Part shown: positions 52,156 through 60,850 of the stretch, one piece after another
Layout of the letters: each line of letters opens with the position of its first letter
Numbering within the stretch: the first letter of the stretch is position 1
Assembly (NCBI GenBank): GCA_029776155.1
Contig: JAKOTU010000089.1
Span: forward strand, 1 to 64,000
DNA from: Bacillota bacterium
GTDB lineage: Bacteria; Bacillota; Limnochordia; Darwinibacteriales; Darwinibacteriaceae
Direction: 5' to 3'
DNA: 64,000 nt
Notes under the pieces: generated by a model
What the model saw: the letters and a program-made list of their open reading frames with translations, nothing else
What the model was told of the DNA's origin: nothing
The model's database searches: none
Program-made: the position numbers and the translations under genes

Positions 52156-53669
52156 TTTGCCTTCACCTGCTTTCCATCAAGCTGATTGCTTTCCCCAAAC
52201 ATGGCACCCATAATCGCGGTGCTTGCGGTTGTCTCCACATCAAACTCCCCAGTCTTCCGGCCTTCGTAGATGGTAATCACCCTGTTGCTGCAGCGCAGAA
52301 GCTCAGTCAAGTCGGAAGAAACCAGAATGATACCCACTCCCCGCTGCTCGGCGAGGGTTTTCATAATGCGGTAGATCTCCACCTTGGCACCAACGTCAAT
52401 TCCCTTGGTTGGTTCATCAAAAATGAGGATGCGCGGTGTGGTGTTCATGGCCCGCCCAATGATGGCCTTCTGCTGATTGCCACCGCTGAGGAAGCGGATG
52501 GGCTGCTCCAGGGAGGGCGTTTTCACAGCATAGTCCTCCACTACCTGCTGGGCGATCTGCTTTTCTTTGCGGCCGTTCACCACAAACAGATTGGTTACCT
52601 GGTCCATAAGGGAAACGGTAATGTTGTCTTTTACGCTGAGCAGCTCCAAAATGCCGTGCTGCTTGCGCTCTTCAGGCAAATAGACCAGGCCGCTGCTTAT
52701 GGAGCGTGTGGTGCTGCCCAGGGCAAACGGCTGGCCGCCCAAGGTAACGCGGCCGCCGCGGGCGGGCAGAAAGCCAAAGAGGGTCTGCATAATCTCGCTG
52801 CGGCCTGACCCCACCAGTCCCGCGAAGCCCAACACCTCACCTGCACGCAGCTGGAAACTGACACCGGAAAACCCGAGGCCCGATAGGTCCTGGACATCCA
52901 GCAGAACCTCTTGAGAAGGCGACTCTGGGCGAAAGACCGTATCTTCGGTGATCTCCTTGGCAGTCATGTGCTCAATAATCCACTGCCGGGAAACTTGATC
53001 TATGGTGGAATAAGCAACTTTGACACCGTTGCGTAATACGGTCATCTCATCGCAGATTTCCATCAGCTCATCGAGCTTATGAGAAATAAAAATAATGGCT
53101 TTACCCTCGTTTTTCAATTCCCGCATGACGGAGAACAACCGCTCCGTTTCCGCGGTTGTCAGACTTGTGGTAGGTTCATCTAGAACGAGGATCTCGAAAT
53201 ATTTGCTGACGGCAGCCCGTGCAATCTGCAGCAGCTGCTGATTGGACACGGAGATATCCTTGACCAAATCGGTGGGTTCGGCACTAATTTTGAATTTGTC
53301 CAGCCAGACACGGGCTTCCCTGAACATTCTTCTGCGATTAACTACAAAGCCCTCAAAACCAGTGCGGTCAAAGGGCATAAACAGATTCTCAGCCACGGTC
53401 ATGTGGTTGAACAAGTCTAATTCTTGGGGTACATACGCGAGTTTGCGGAACAGCGGTGAAGCCCCATGGACCTCTTCGCCTTCAATAATCACTTTACCCT
53501 GATCGGGCGTATAGACCCCGGTCAAAATCTTAATCAGTGTGCTCTTGCCCGCTCCGTTTTCTCCAACAATTCCGTGAATGCTGCCTGCTTGGAATGAAAC
53601 ATCCACATTGTCCAGAGCAACAACTCCTGGGAAGACTTTGGTGATGCCGCGTGCCTCGAGCAGAATCAT
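52152..53669 (-). CDS. ABC sugar-type ATPase (RbsA family, two domains)
   Basis: 505 residues from ATG 53669, behind AAGGAG; the frame open to 53711 runs through the hairpin and is unlikely. First domain G-E-N-G-A-G-K-S-T, V-S-N-Q-Q and L-V-L-D-E-P; second domain G-L-V-G-S-G-R-S-E, L-S-G-G-N-Q-Q-K and L-I-F-D-E-P-T-K-G. Confidence 0.93.
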   Translation of the reverse strand: MILLEARGITKVFPGVVALDNVDVSFQAGSIHGIVGENGAGKSTLIKILTGVYTPDQGKVIIEGEEVHGASPLFRKLAYVPQELDLFNHMTVAENLFMPFDRTGFEGFVVNRRRMFREARVWLDKFKISAEPTDLVKDISVSNQQLLQIARAAVSKYFEILVLDEPTTSLTTAETERLFSVMRELKNEGKAIIFISHKLDELMEICDEMTVLRNGVKVAYSTIDQVSRQWIIEHMTAKEITEDTVFRPESPSQEVLLDVQDLSGLGFSGVSFQLRAGEVLGFAGLVGSGRSEIMQTLFGFLPARGGRVTLGGQPFALGSTTRSISSGLVYLPEERKQHGILELLSVKDNITVSLMDQVTNLFVVNGRKEKQIAQQVVEDYAVKTPSLEQPIRFLSGGNQQKAIIGRAMNTTPRILIFDEPTKGIDVGAKVEIYRIMKTLAEQRGVGIILVSSDLTELLRCSNRVITIYEGRKTGEFDVETTASTAIMGAMFGESNQLDGKQVKAN

Positions 53670-53686
53670 GGACAGCACTCCTTTCA

Positions 53687-53718
53687 CGAGAATGTGGAGT
53701 AAAAACTCCACATTCTCG
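53687..53718 (-). other. Intercistronic hairpin between binding protein and ATPase genes
   Basis: Perfect 14-base-pair stem (53687-53700 with 53705-53718) with an AAAA loop, 18 bases upstream of the ATPase start and 20 bases after the binding-protein stop. Confidence 0.8.
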
Positions 53719-53738
53719 AATCGAACCTAGTCAAAAGA

Positions 53739-54680
53739 CTATTCGGACTGATAGGTGTCGAGGTTGTCTCTGGTGATGATGGCGATACCAGTGTCGATGG
53801 TCTTGGGCAGAGGCATGCCTTCCCGAGCCAGCCACATGGACAGTACGGTCCACTGACCCTGCAGGTAGGGCTTGGTGGAGGAGGAGGAGTCAACTACGCC
53901 TTCCTCGATGAGGACGAGCAGCTGATCCAAATCGTCCATACCTACCGAGAGAACCCGGCCGGCACGTCCGGCTTCACGGATAGCAAGGCCGATACCGATG
54001 GGGCCAGCGGCGTTGCAGGAGAGGAAGCCGTCCAGGTCGGGATGGGCAGCGAGGATAGCAGCAGCCTGCTGTTGAGCAGTCTCGATATCGTCATTGTCGA
54101 TACCTTCGGCTACGATCTCGATGCCAGGATACTTGGCCAGGGTAGCCTTGTGGGCTTCATAGCGGATGCGGTGGTTCGGAGCGGTGGGAACGCCTTGCAT
54201 AATGGCCACTTTACCTTTGCCGCCCAGGAGCTCAACGAGCCTTTCAGCAGCAATGGCAGCCTGCTCAGCAAAGTCGTTACCGATGCTCAGCAGACCGAGA
54301 TCCGCCGGAGCCTCAGAGTCGAAGATCACAACGGGAATGCCCAAGCCCATAACGGACTCGATTACAGCCCTGTTGCCATCGCCATCGAGAAGGTCAACGG
54401 CGATACCATCAGGACGGGTGGCAGCAGCTTGCTCAATGATGTTGTTCTGCATGACAACATCTGCTACCGAAGGAGCACGATAGTCGATGATGAACTCCTT
54501 GCCAGTCTGTTGAGACAGGAACTCGGCCATCTGGAGAGCACCCTCGTGCACCTTGTCAAACCACGGGTGTACTACCTTGGGAACAATTACGAACCTGTAA
54601 GAATCTTTCGCATAGGCAGCTGGTCCTACCAGAGCGATGAGGAGCAGTGCCAAGAGAGCAAATGCTAAAGTCTTTTTCAT
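53739..54680 (-). CDS. ABC sugar-type solute-binding protein (RbsB-like)
   Basis: 313 residues from ATG 54680 (GGGAGG 7 bases upstream). Signal peptide ends near G-P-A-A-Y-A-K (no lipobox cysteine). Fold motifs: F-V-I-V-P-K-V-V-H-P-W-F-D, V-V-I-F-D-S-E-A and G-F-L-S-C-N-A-A-G. First gene of the nine-gene tetrose-type operon; it should bind the substrate of that pathway, so its ligand would identify the pathway. Confidence 0.93.
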   Translation of the reverse strand: MKKTLAFALLALLLIALVGPAAYAKDSYRFVIVPKVVHPWFDKVHEGALQMAEFLSQQTGKEFIIDYRAPSVADVVMQNNIIEQAAATRPDGIAVDLLDGDGNRAVIESVMGLGIPVVIFDSEAPADLGLLSIGNDFAEQAAIAAERLVELLGGKGKVAIMQGVPTAPNHRIRYEAHKATLAKYPGIEIVAEGIDNDDIETAQQQAAAILAAHPDLDGFLSCNAAGPIGIGLAIREAGRAGRVLSVGMDDLDQLLVLIEEGVVDSSSSTKPYLQGQWTVLSMWLAREGMPLPKTIDTGIAIITRDNLDTYQSE

Positions 54681-55170
54681 TACTGAACCTCCCTCAAGTA
54701 TTAGTGAACCGTCCACGACATTCCTTCCCAACAACTAGACCTTTTTGCCCTTCTCTAACCCCGCGGCCTCACCCCCAGACTACAAGTGTACTCAGGCATA
54801 CTTGCCAGTTCTTGCTATTAGTAAGAAGATTAACAATTCATCCGGGGCAGGAGAAGCCCCAGTGGACCACCTTAGTTATTACTCCCCCCAACTGCATACT
54901 CCTGCAACGATTTCCAGAAAACATACATCGCCACAAAAGCTTGGGGATCAACCAGTTGAGAGTAAGAAAATTTTCTTGTTTTGTCCACTGAACTTCTATT
55001 CTACAAGTGAACATTTACTCCTGCTCCGATTCTACTTACTGCGCCCCCTCCCAGCCCCCCCTTTCCACACTCTCCCTGTTGACTTCGCTTCCCCCCGCCA
55101 GGTGCCCCCAAGACATGGGGATCACCGGCGCTGAGACTCTGCATCCCTTAACAACACTTACCATCTAAAA

Positions 55171-55200
55171 GAACGCCAAAAGACGCCAAGGGACGCCAAA
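55171..55200. repeat. Three 10-base direct repeats (RRACGCCAAR)
   Basis: GAACGCCAAA, AGACGCCAAG and GGACGCCAAA follow one another at exactly 10-base spacing, one helical turn, placing the ACGCCAA cores on the same face of the DNA. They may bind a protein cooperatively. Confidence 0.6.
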
Positions 55201-55385
55201 GGGGCAGCAAAGCCCTGGAGCGGTTCTTAACATTCTCTTTCAGATCTGATAGCACAGCAATTACGCGAAACACAAACTCGCTTGCAATATTTATACAGAT
55301 TTTCGACAAATACGGGGAGCGAGGGTCTATGGGACAGTTTGCGGCGTCCGAAATTAACGCAGTAAACTCGTATCACAGATATCCT

Positions 55386-55399
55386 ATCAAATATTTGAT
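55386..55399. promoter_or_regulatory. Perfect palindrome upstream of the GntR gene
   Basis: ATCAAATATTTGAT is a perfect 14-base palindrome 24 bases upstream of the GntR start and just before its ribosome binding site; a candidate autoregulatory operator. Confidence 0.4.
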
Positions 55400-55423
55400 T
55401 TTGTTAGGGAAGGAGTTATCCTG

Positions 55424-56161
55424 TTGAGCAACGCCGCCAAATTCAAAGCCTCATCCGAACATGTGGAATCCAAGTGCATGAAAGTGAGAACGCTCTCCGA
55501 AGCCGTCATGGAGCAGATCGGCCAGTGGATCTTCGATGGTACCCTGGCCAAGGGGCAGCGCATCGTCTTGAAAAAGGTCGCGGATGAACTGGGCGTAAGC
55601 GAGATGCCCGTGCGCGAGGCTTTGAAAATGCTGGAGGCTCAGGGCTTAGTGGAATCGGTCCCCTACCGCGGTGCTTGGGTGCGGGAGCTCTCTCCAGAGG
55701 ACATTGAAGAACTGTACATGCTCAGGGAGCTTTTGGAAAGCAAGGCAGCGGAAGTGGCCGTGATGCGCATGACCCCAGAGGAACTGGCCCATTTAGAACA
55801 CCTGGCCCAAGTAGTGGAAGAATCCATCGACGCTGGGGATTCCCTCTGGTACTTCCAGGCCAATCAGGAGTTTCATTTTGCCTTCTACTCCGCCTCCAAA
55901 CTTAGACACGTCTGTGAACACATTCGGAGCATCTGGCGCTCCTTAGCCTACTACCGCCTGGTCCATTCCACTCCATTTATGATCGAATACGCCCGGGAAG
56001 AACACAAGCAGTACCTAGATGCTGCCCGCAGAAGGGATCCTGACAAGATCAAACAGCTGGTAAGTGAGAGTTTACGTCAGCACGCTGCCGTTTTAGTAGA
56101 GAAATACAAGACGCACAACACCAATAACGGTGCGACATCCGCGCGAGTCAAGGGGAGGTGA
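55424..56161 (+). CDS. GntR-family regulator, FadR/FCD subfamily
   Basis: 245 residues. Winged helix about 20-85 (V-A-D-E-L-G-V-S-E-M-P-V-R-E-A-L-K-M-L-E-A-Q-G-L-V), then an all-helical FCD domain with the metal-binding pattern supplied by E-F-H (A-N-Q-E-F-H) and late E-H-K-Q-Y and R-Q-H. TTG 55424 lies 8 bases after AAGGAG. FCD-type regulators usually respond to small carboxylic or sugar acids, matching the predicted acid-sugar pathway downstream. Confidence 0.9.
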   Translation: MSNAAKFKASSEHVESKCMKVRTLSEAVMEQIGQWIFDGTLAKGQRIVLKKVADELGVSEMPVREALKMLEAQGLVESVPYRGAWVRELSPEDIEELYMLRELLESKAAEVAVMRMTPEELAHLEHLAQVVEESIDAGDSLWYFQANQEFHFAFYSASKLRHVCEHIRSIWRSLAYYRLVHSTPFMIEYAREEHKQYLDAARRRDPDKIKQLVSESLRQHAAVLVEKYKTHNTNNGATSARVKGR

Positions 56162-56245
56162 GAAATGGGGACAAAGGGCAGGCGATTGATTGAGCACACG
56201 GCATACCAAAAACAATAAACCACAACTTACGGAGGTATCAGCCTA

Positions 56246-57274
56246 ATGACTAAGCGCTGCATGGTAGCATTGCTGGCAGCCCTCGCGGTTCTGTTCGGTG
56301 CTGTAGTAGGGTTTGCAGCAGAAACGTTTGACTATCCCATCACCGGACTGGGTTGGGAAGTGACAACCGATGTCAAAGCCAATGAGAATTATGTTCTAGC
56401 CTGTGTAGTCAAAAACGCCGTCAACCCCTACATGATCAAACAGCTCGAAGGTATGGAAGTCGCCGCCAAACTGATGGGCTTCACCGCCATCACCTTGGCC
56501 CCCGGCAAAGCTGACAACATCGAAGAACAGGTCAGCCTGATCGAAGACCTCCTGCTGCGCGGCGTGGACGGTATTGTGATCCATCCCTCCGACTCCAACG
56601 GTATCGTTCCCGCAGTGGAAGCCGCGGTAGCCCAGGGCGTGCCTGTAGTCACCATCGGTACCCCAGCCAATACCGATCTCACCTTTATGCGCACCGGCGT
56701 TGACTACCGTGAAACGGGCTATGTGATCGGCAAATGGGTTGCCGAAGAACTGGGCGGCAAAGGCAACGTGATCATCCTGGAAGGTCCGCCCCAGGCCGAG
56801 AACGCCATTGAAAGGCTCCGGGGCATTGAGGAAGCCTTCGCCGAGTATCCCGAAATCAAGATTATCGCTTCCCAAACCGCCAACTTCAGGCGTGTTGAGG
56901 GCATGCAGGTTATGGAAAACCTGCTCCAGCGCTTCCGCCAGGTAGATGCGGTGATCGGCTGCAACGACGAAATGGCCATGGGCGCCGTTATGGCCATTGA
57001 AGCCGCCGGCAGAGACCGGGAAGGCATCATCATCGCCGGCTTTGACGCCAACCAGGATGCCTGCAACGCCATCGCCGAAGGCAGAATGCATGTGACCTAC
57101 AACACCGACCCCATGTCCAGCGCCATCGCGGCCGCTGCTTACCTGGTCATGTACCTGAACGATGGAACCCTGCCCCCTGCGGCCTTCGTACCCTACCCCG
57201 CAGCAGTACACGAACCGCTGGTAACACGGGAGAACATCCAATACTTCATGGAACACCAGGCTTGGTGGAAGTAG
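56246..57274 (+). CDS. ABC sugar-type solute-binding protein (RbsB-like)
   Basis: 342 residues. Signal peptide ends near A-V-V-G-F-A-A (the only cysteine nearby is at residue 5, before the hydrophobic core, so no lipobox). Mature fold: L-A-C-V-V-K-N-A-V-N-P-Y-M, I-V-I-H-P-S-D-S-N-G, T-I-G-T-P-A-N and I-G-C-N-D-E-M-A-M-G-A. ATG 56246 follows GGAGG. Encodes the receptor of the transporter at 57351-60808. Confidence 0.93.
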   Translation: MTKRCMVALLAALAVLFGAVVGFAAETFDYPITGLGWEVTTDVKANENYVLACVVKNAVNPYMIKQLEGMEVAAKLMGFTAITLAPGKADNIEEQVSLIEDLLLRGVDGIVIHPSDSNGIVPAVEAAVAQGVPVVTIGTPANTDLTFMRTGVDYRETGYVIGKWVAEELGGKGNVIILEGPPQAENAIERLRGIEEAFAEYPEIKIIASQTANFRRVEGMQVMENLLQRFRQVDAVIGCNDEMAMGAVMAIEAAGRDREGIIIAGFDANQDACNAIAEGRMHVTYNTDPMSSAIAAAAYLVMYLNDGTLPPAAFVPYPAAVHEPLVTRENIQYFMEHQAWWK

Positions 57275-57298
57275 TTTGCAGGCCTAGCCAAGGGCTGT

Positions 57299-57322
57299 GG
57301 ATTGGAGCTTCGGCTCCAATCC
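57299..57322 (+). other. Intercistronic hairpin with UUCG tetraloop
   Basis: Perfect 10-base-pair stem (57299-57308 with 57313-57322) closed by C-UUCG-G, one of the most stable RNA tetraloops, between the binding-protein and ATPase genes. Confidence 0.8.
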
Positions 57323-57350
57323 CGCCCCTGGGCTTGGAGGAGGTTAGAAA

Positions 57351-58883
57351 ATGACGCAACGCCCAGTTGTTCAGATGAAAGGCATCAGCAAGTACTTCCC
57401 CGGGGTGAAAGCCCTGGATGATGTGAGCGTTGATATTTACCCGGGGGAAGTACATGTCCTCATTGGTGAAAACGGTGCTGGTAAAAGTACCCTCTCCAAG
57501 ATTCTCATGGGCATCTACACCGCCAGCAGCGGCGAGATCCTCGTGGATGGGCAGCAGGTGAACATCTCCTCCCCATCCGTGGCCAGAGCCCACGGCATTG
57601 GGGGAGTGCACCAAGAGTTCATGCTCGTCCCCTGGCTCAATGTGGCCCAGAACATTTTCTTGAACCGGGAGCCGCGCTGGAAAAACACCTTCCTCATCGA
57701 TCACTCCGCCATGCACCGGCAGAGCAGGGAGCTGCTCAGCTCCTTAGGTGTGGACATCGATACCCGCCTGCCCATCCGCAGGCTTGGCACCGCCCAGCAG
57801 CAGATGGTGGAAATCGCCAAGGCCTTAGAGCAGAAACTGCGCGTCTTTATCCTGGATGAACCCACCGCGGTGCTCAGCGCCAGGGAAGTGGAACTCCTCT
57901 TCAAGCAGGTCAGGCGCATGAAGGAAGAGGGCGTAGCCATAGTGTACATCTCCCACCGCCTGCAGGAGATCCGGGAAATCGGGGACCGGGTCACGGTGCT
58001 GCGGGACGGTAAGCACGTCACCACCTGCCCCTTAAGCGAAGTAACCGATGATGAGCTGGTGCGGCTCATGGTTGGCCGCAACATCTCCCTGATGTATCCC
58101 CGCCACCGCCGGGAACCTGGGGCGGAAGTGCTGGCAGTTTCTAACTTGTGTGTGAAAAACGGACCGCAAAACATCAACCTCAAGGTGCACAGCGGCGAGA
58201 TTGTGGGCATTGCGGGCCTGGTCGGTTCCGGCCGCACTGAACTGGCCCGAGCTGTTTTTGGCATCGACCCCATTGAAAAAGGAGAAGTCCGCCTCTACGG
58301 ACAACCCGTCAAGCCCCAATCACCCAACCAGATGGTCAAACGGGGTATGGGCCTGCTGCCGGAAGACCGCAAACAGTATGGTCTGGCCCTGCGCAACAGT
58401 GTGGCCCAGAACACGGTCATGGCCAGCCTGCGCCAGCGCTTCCCTAAAGGGATCATCAGTGAGCGCAAGATCCATGAACTGGCGGGCACCTACGTGGAGA
58501 AGCTGCACATCGCCACCCCCCACGTGCGGCGCACCGTGGGCTATCTCAGCGGCGGCAATCAGCAGAAAGTGGTCCTGGCCAAGTGGCTCGATACCGAATC
58601 TGGGTTTTTGATCTTCGATGAGCCGACGCGCGGGATTGACGTGGGCGCCAAAGTGGAAGTGCACACCCTCATGGACCAACTGGTACAGCAGGGAACTGGC
58701 ATCCTTATGATTTCCTCCGATTTACCAGAAGTGCTCGGCATGAGCGACCGCATTTATGTTATGTACGAAGGCCGTATCGTAGGCCATTTTACGCACGAAG
58801 AGGCAACCCAGGAGAAGGTAGCTTCTCTCATGCTAGGAGTGGGGGTGAAGGGCAATGGTCGAGCTCAAAGGACGGCAGGTTAG
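57351..58883 (+). CDS. ABC sugar-type ATPase (RbsA family, two domains)
   Basis: 510 residues; ATG 57351 follows GGAGGAGG. First domain G-E-N-G-A-G-K-S-T, T-A-Q-Q-Q and F-I-L-D-E-P; second domain G-L-V-G-S-G-R-T-E, L-S-G-G-N-Q-Q-K and L-I-F-D-E-P-T-R-G. The next gene begins 29 bases before its stop. Confidence 0.93.
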   Translation: MTQRPVVQMKGISKYFPGVKALDDVSVDIYPGEVHVLIGENGAGKSTLSKILMGIYTASSGEILVDGQQVNISSPSVARAHGIGGVHQEFMLVPWLNVAQNIFLNREPRWKNTFLIDHSAMHRQSRELLSSLGVDIDTRLPIRRLGTAQQQMVEIAKALEQKLRVFILDEPTAVLSAREVELLFKQVRRMKEEGVAIVYISHRLQEIREIGDRVTVLRDGKHVTTCPLSEVTDDELVRLMVGRNISLMYPRHRREPGAEVLAVSNLCVKNGPQNINLKVHSGEIVGIAGLVGSGRTELARAVFGIDPIEKGEVRLYGQPVKPQSPNQMVKRGMGLLPEDRKQYGLALRNSVAQNTVMASLRQRFPKGIISERKIHELAGTYVEKLHIATPHVRRTVGYLSGGNQQKVVLAKWLDTESGFLIFDEPTRGIDVGAKVEVHTLMDQLVQQGTGILMISSDLPEVLGMSDRIYVMYEGRIVGHFTHEEATQEKVASLMLGVGVKGNGRAQRTAG

Positions 58884-59808
58884 CCTGGGCAGCATTCCGC
58901 CTGTGATCTGGATGACTCTGTTTTTGATCGTGGTGTACAGCATCTTTGCTCCAGGGTTTTTGTCCGGGAGAAATGCGCTGAATATTGCCATCCAAGCCGC
59001 TCCCCTGTTCGTGGTGTCCATCGGCATGACCATGATCATTCTTACCGAAGGGATTGACCTCTCCTTAGGTTTTGTGGCCGGCCTGGCAGGCGTGGTAACC
59101 TCCTTAATGCTCCAGGCAGGTCATCCGGTGGCCTTAGCCATCCTGGGCGGATTAGCTAGCGGCACCCTGTGCGGCCTTGTCAACGGCTTTTTGGTGTCCA
59201 TCGCCTCACTCCCCACTTTCATCGCCACCTTAGGCGTGGGCAGCGTGGCCTACGGCATCGGACTCATCGCCACTGGGGGACGCTCCATTCCTGCCCTGCA
59301 GGAATCGTTCCGGTTCATCTTCCAAGGTTCGGTTTTGGGTATACGCATGCCCATCGTCATCGCCCTGGTGGTCTTTGGGGTAACCTACGTGTTCATGCAC
59401 TTCACAGCCTACGGACGCAATGTGGTGGGCCTGGGAGGCAACCCCCAAGCCCTGCGCACCGCCGGTGTGAATATTGAGCTGGCCCGCTTGCTGGTGTAGG
59501 TGTACGGGGGCCTGTTGGCAGCCGTGGGCGGACTTATGGTGGCCGCCCGCACCGCCTCGGGCTACGCGGCAGCCCAAGAAGGCTGGCACTTTGAAGCCAT
59601 CGCCGCCACCGTGGTGGGCGGAACCTCCTTTAGGGAGGGCCGGGGGCGCATCGCTAACACCATTTTAGGCGTGCTCCTCATCAGCGTGCTCCGCAACGGC
59701 TTGAATATCGCCGGTGTCCACAACATGTACCAATACGGCTTGATTGGCGTTACCGTCGTTACAGCCATCGTCTTAGATGTGCTCTTCACCAAAGCACGGG
59801 ACAGATAG
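58855..59808 (+). pseudogene. ABC sugar-type permease (RbsC family) interrupted by an in-frame TAG
   Basis: The frame reads as one RbsC-like permease from ATG 58855 (behind GGGGGTGAAGG) to 59808, except for TAG at 59497-59499 after codon 214. The product before it ends L-A-R-L-L-V and continues V-Y-G-G-L-L-A-A-V-G-G in the same frame. Sister permeases have a tyrosine or phenylalanine-valine-tyrosine here, so a single change of TAC or TAT to TAG is the simplest explanation. TAG is used as a normal stop elsewhere in the window (for example at 927-929), so recoding of the whole genome is unlikely. A fragment of 214 residues would lack the last three membrane segments. Confidence 0.85.
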
Positions 59809-59821
59809 GGGGTGTACAAAG

Positions 59822-60808
59822 TTGAAGGAACAGCGCATCGCTCTAGCGCAGGGACGCTGGACCCTGGAAAAGTTTGACCTCCGCCGCTACCTCCCCTCCT
59901 TAATCCGCTGGTTTGTCCTGGTGGGTTTGGTGGTGGTGTTGACCATCCTCAATGAATACTTCTTCACCTGGAACAACATTATCAATGTGCTGCGCCAGGC
60001 AACCATTCTGACCATAGTCTCGGTGGGCCTCACCACCGTGCTGCTCACAGGCGGCATGGATCTTTCCGTGGGCGGAACCATGGCCCTGGTGGGCTGCCTC
60101 GCGGCCCAACTCATGAAGGCAGGTGTGCCCATTCCCCTGGCGGTGGTGATCGGTTTGGCCGCGGCCTGTCTGGTGGGACTGCTCAACGGGATCCTGGTGG
60201 GAACTTTGGATCTGCCTCCCTTCGTGGCTACCTACGGTACCTATTGGATTACGGAAGGCGCGGCCATGATCCTCATGCGGGGAGCGATCATTTTCGGACT
60301 GCCCAGGAGCTTCCGCATTGTGGGCACAGGCTATGTGGGAGCCATTCCCGTCCCCGTGATCATCACCGCCGTCCTGATCGTGCTGGGGCACCTTTTCCTC
60401 ACTAAAACCGCAGCCGGGCGCGACATCTACTTCGTCGGCTCCAACCGGGACGCGGCCTATTACTCCGGCGTCCGGGTTAGAAAGACCCTGCTCTCGGTGT
60501 ACGTGTTCAGCGCCTTAATGGCTGGAATTGCCGGTCTGATCATGACCGCCCGCCTCGATGCGGCGCAGGCTGGTATGGGCCAGCCCTTCGTGCTCCAGGG
60601 CGTGGCAGCGGTGATTATGGGCGGCACCTCCCGGATTGGCGGCGAAGGCGGCATCCCCGGTTCTGTGATTGGAGCCATGATCCTGACCCTGGTGGTTAAC
60701 GGCATGAATCTTTTGGGCGTGTCCTCACTGGCCCAGACACTTGTGGTTGGCTTGGTAATTCTGTTTGCTGTCAGCCTGGATCAGCTGAGGCTGCGGTGGA
60801 CAGATTAG
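59822..60808 (+). CDS. ABC sugar-type permease (RbsC family), second subunit
   Basis: 328 residues from TTG 59822, preceded by AGGGGGTG; the frame open from 59777 lies within the preceding gene. About nine membrane segments, L-L-T-G-G-M-D-L-S-V-G-G and I-M-G-G-T-S-R-I-G-G-E-G. If the preceding permease is dead, this one could still form a homodimeric channel. Confidence 0.92.
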   Translation: MKEQRIALAQGRWTLEKFDLRRYLPSLIRWFVLVGLVVVLTILNEYFFTWNNIINVLRQATILTIVSVGLTTVLLTGGMDLSVGGTMALVGCLAAQLMKAGVPIPLAVVIGLAAACLVGLLNGILVGTLDLPPFVATYGTYWITEGAAMILMRGAIIFGLPRSFRIVGTGYVGAIPVPVIITAVLIVLGHLFLTKTAAGRDIYFVGSNRDAAYYSGVRVRKTLLSVYVFSALMAGIAGLIMTARLDAAQAGMGQPFVLQGVAAVIMGGTSRIGGEGGIPGSVIGAMILTLVVNGMNLLGVSSLAQTLVVGLVILFAVSLDQLRLRWTD

Positions 60809-60850
60809 GTAATACCAAAATCTACATTATATAAGGAGGATGTACACAGT

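Larger units (their letters stand above)
54681..55423. other. Divergent 743-base intergenic control region
   Basis: Separates the minus-strand tetrose-type operon from the plus-strand GntR operon and should carry both promoters. Visible signals are three 10-base direct repeats (55171-55200) and a perfect 14-base palindrome (55386-55399). The stretch 55020-55140 is C-rich on the plus strand. I see no convincing gene and no RNA gene in it. Confidence 0.55.

Noticed and set aside
55171-55200. CRISPR array
   Set aside because: Repeat units are only 10 bases with no spacers and no cas genes are in the window.
59497-59499. TAG as a recoded sense codon (pyrrolysine-like or suppressor read-through)
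   Set aside because: TAG is used as a normal stop elsewhere in the window, no PYLIS-like structure is apparent and the position is an ordinary aromatic residue in sister permeases; a point mutation or read error is simpler.
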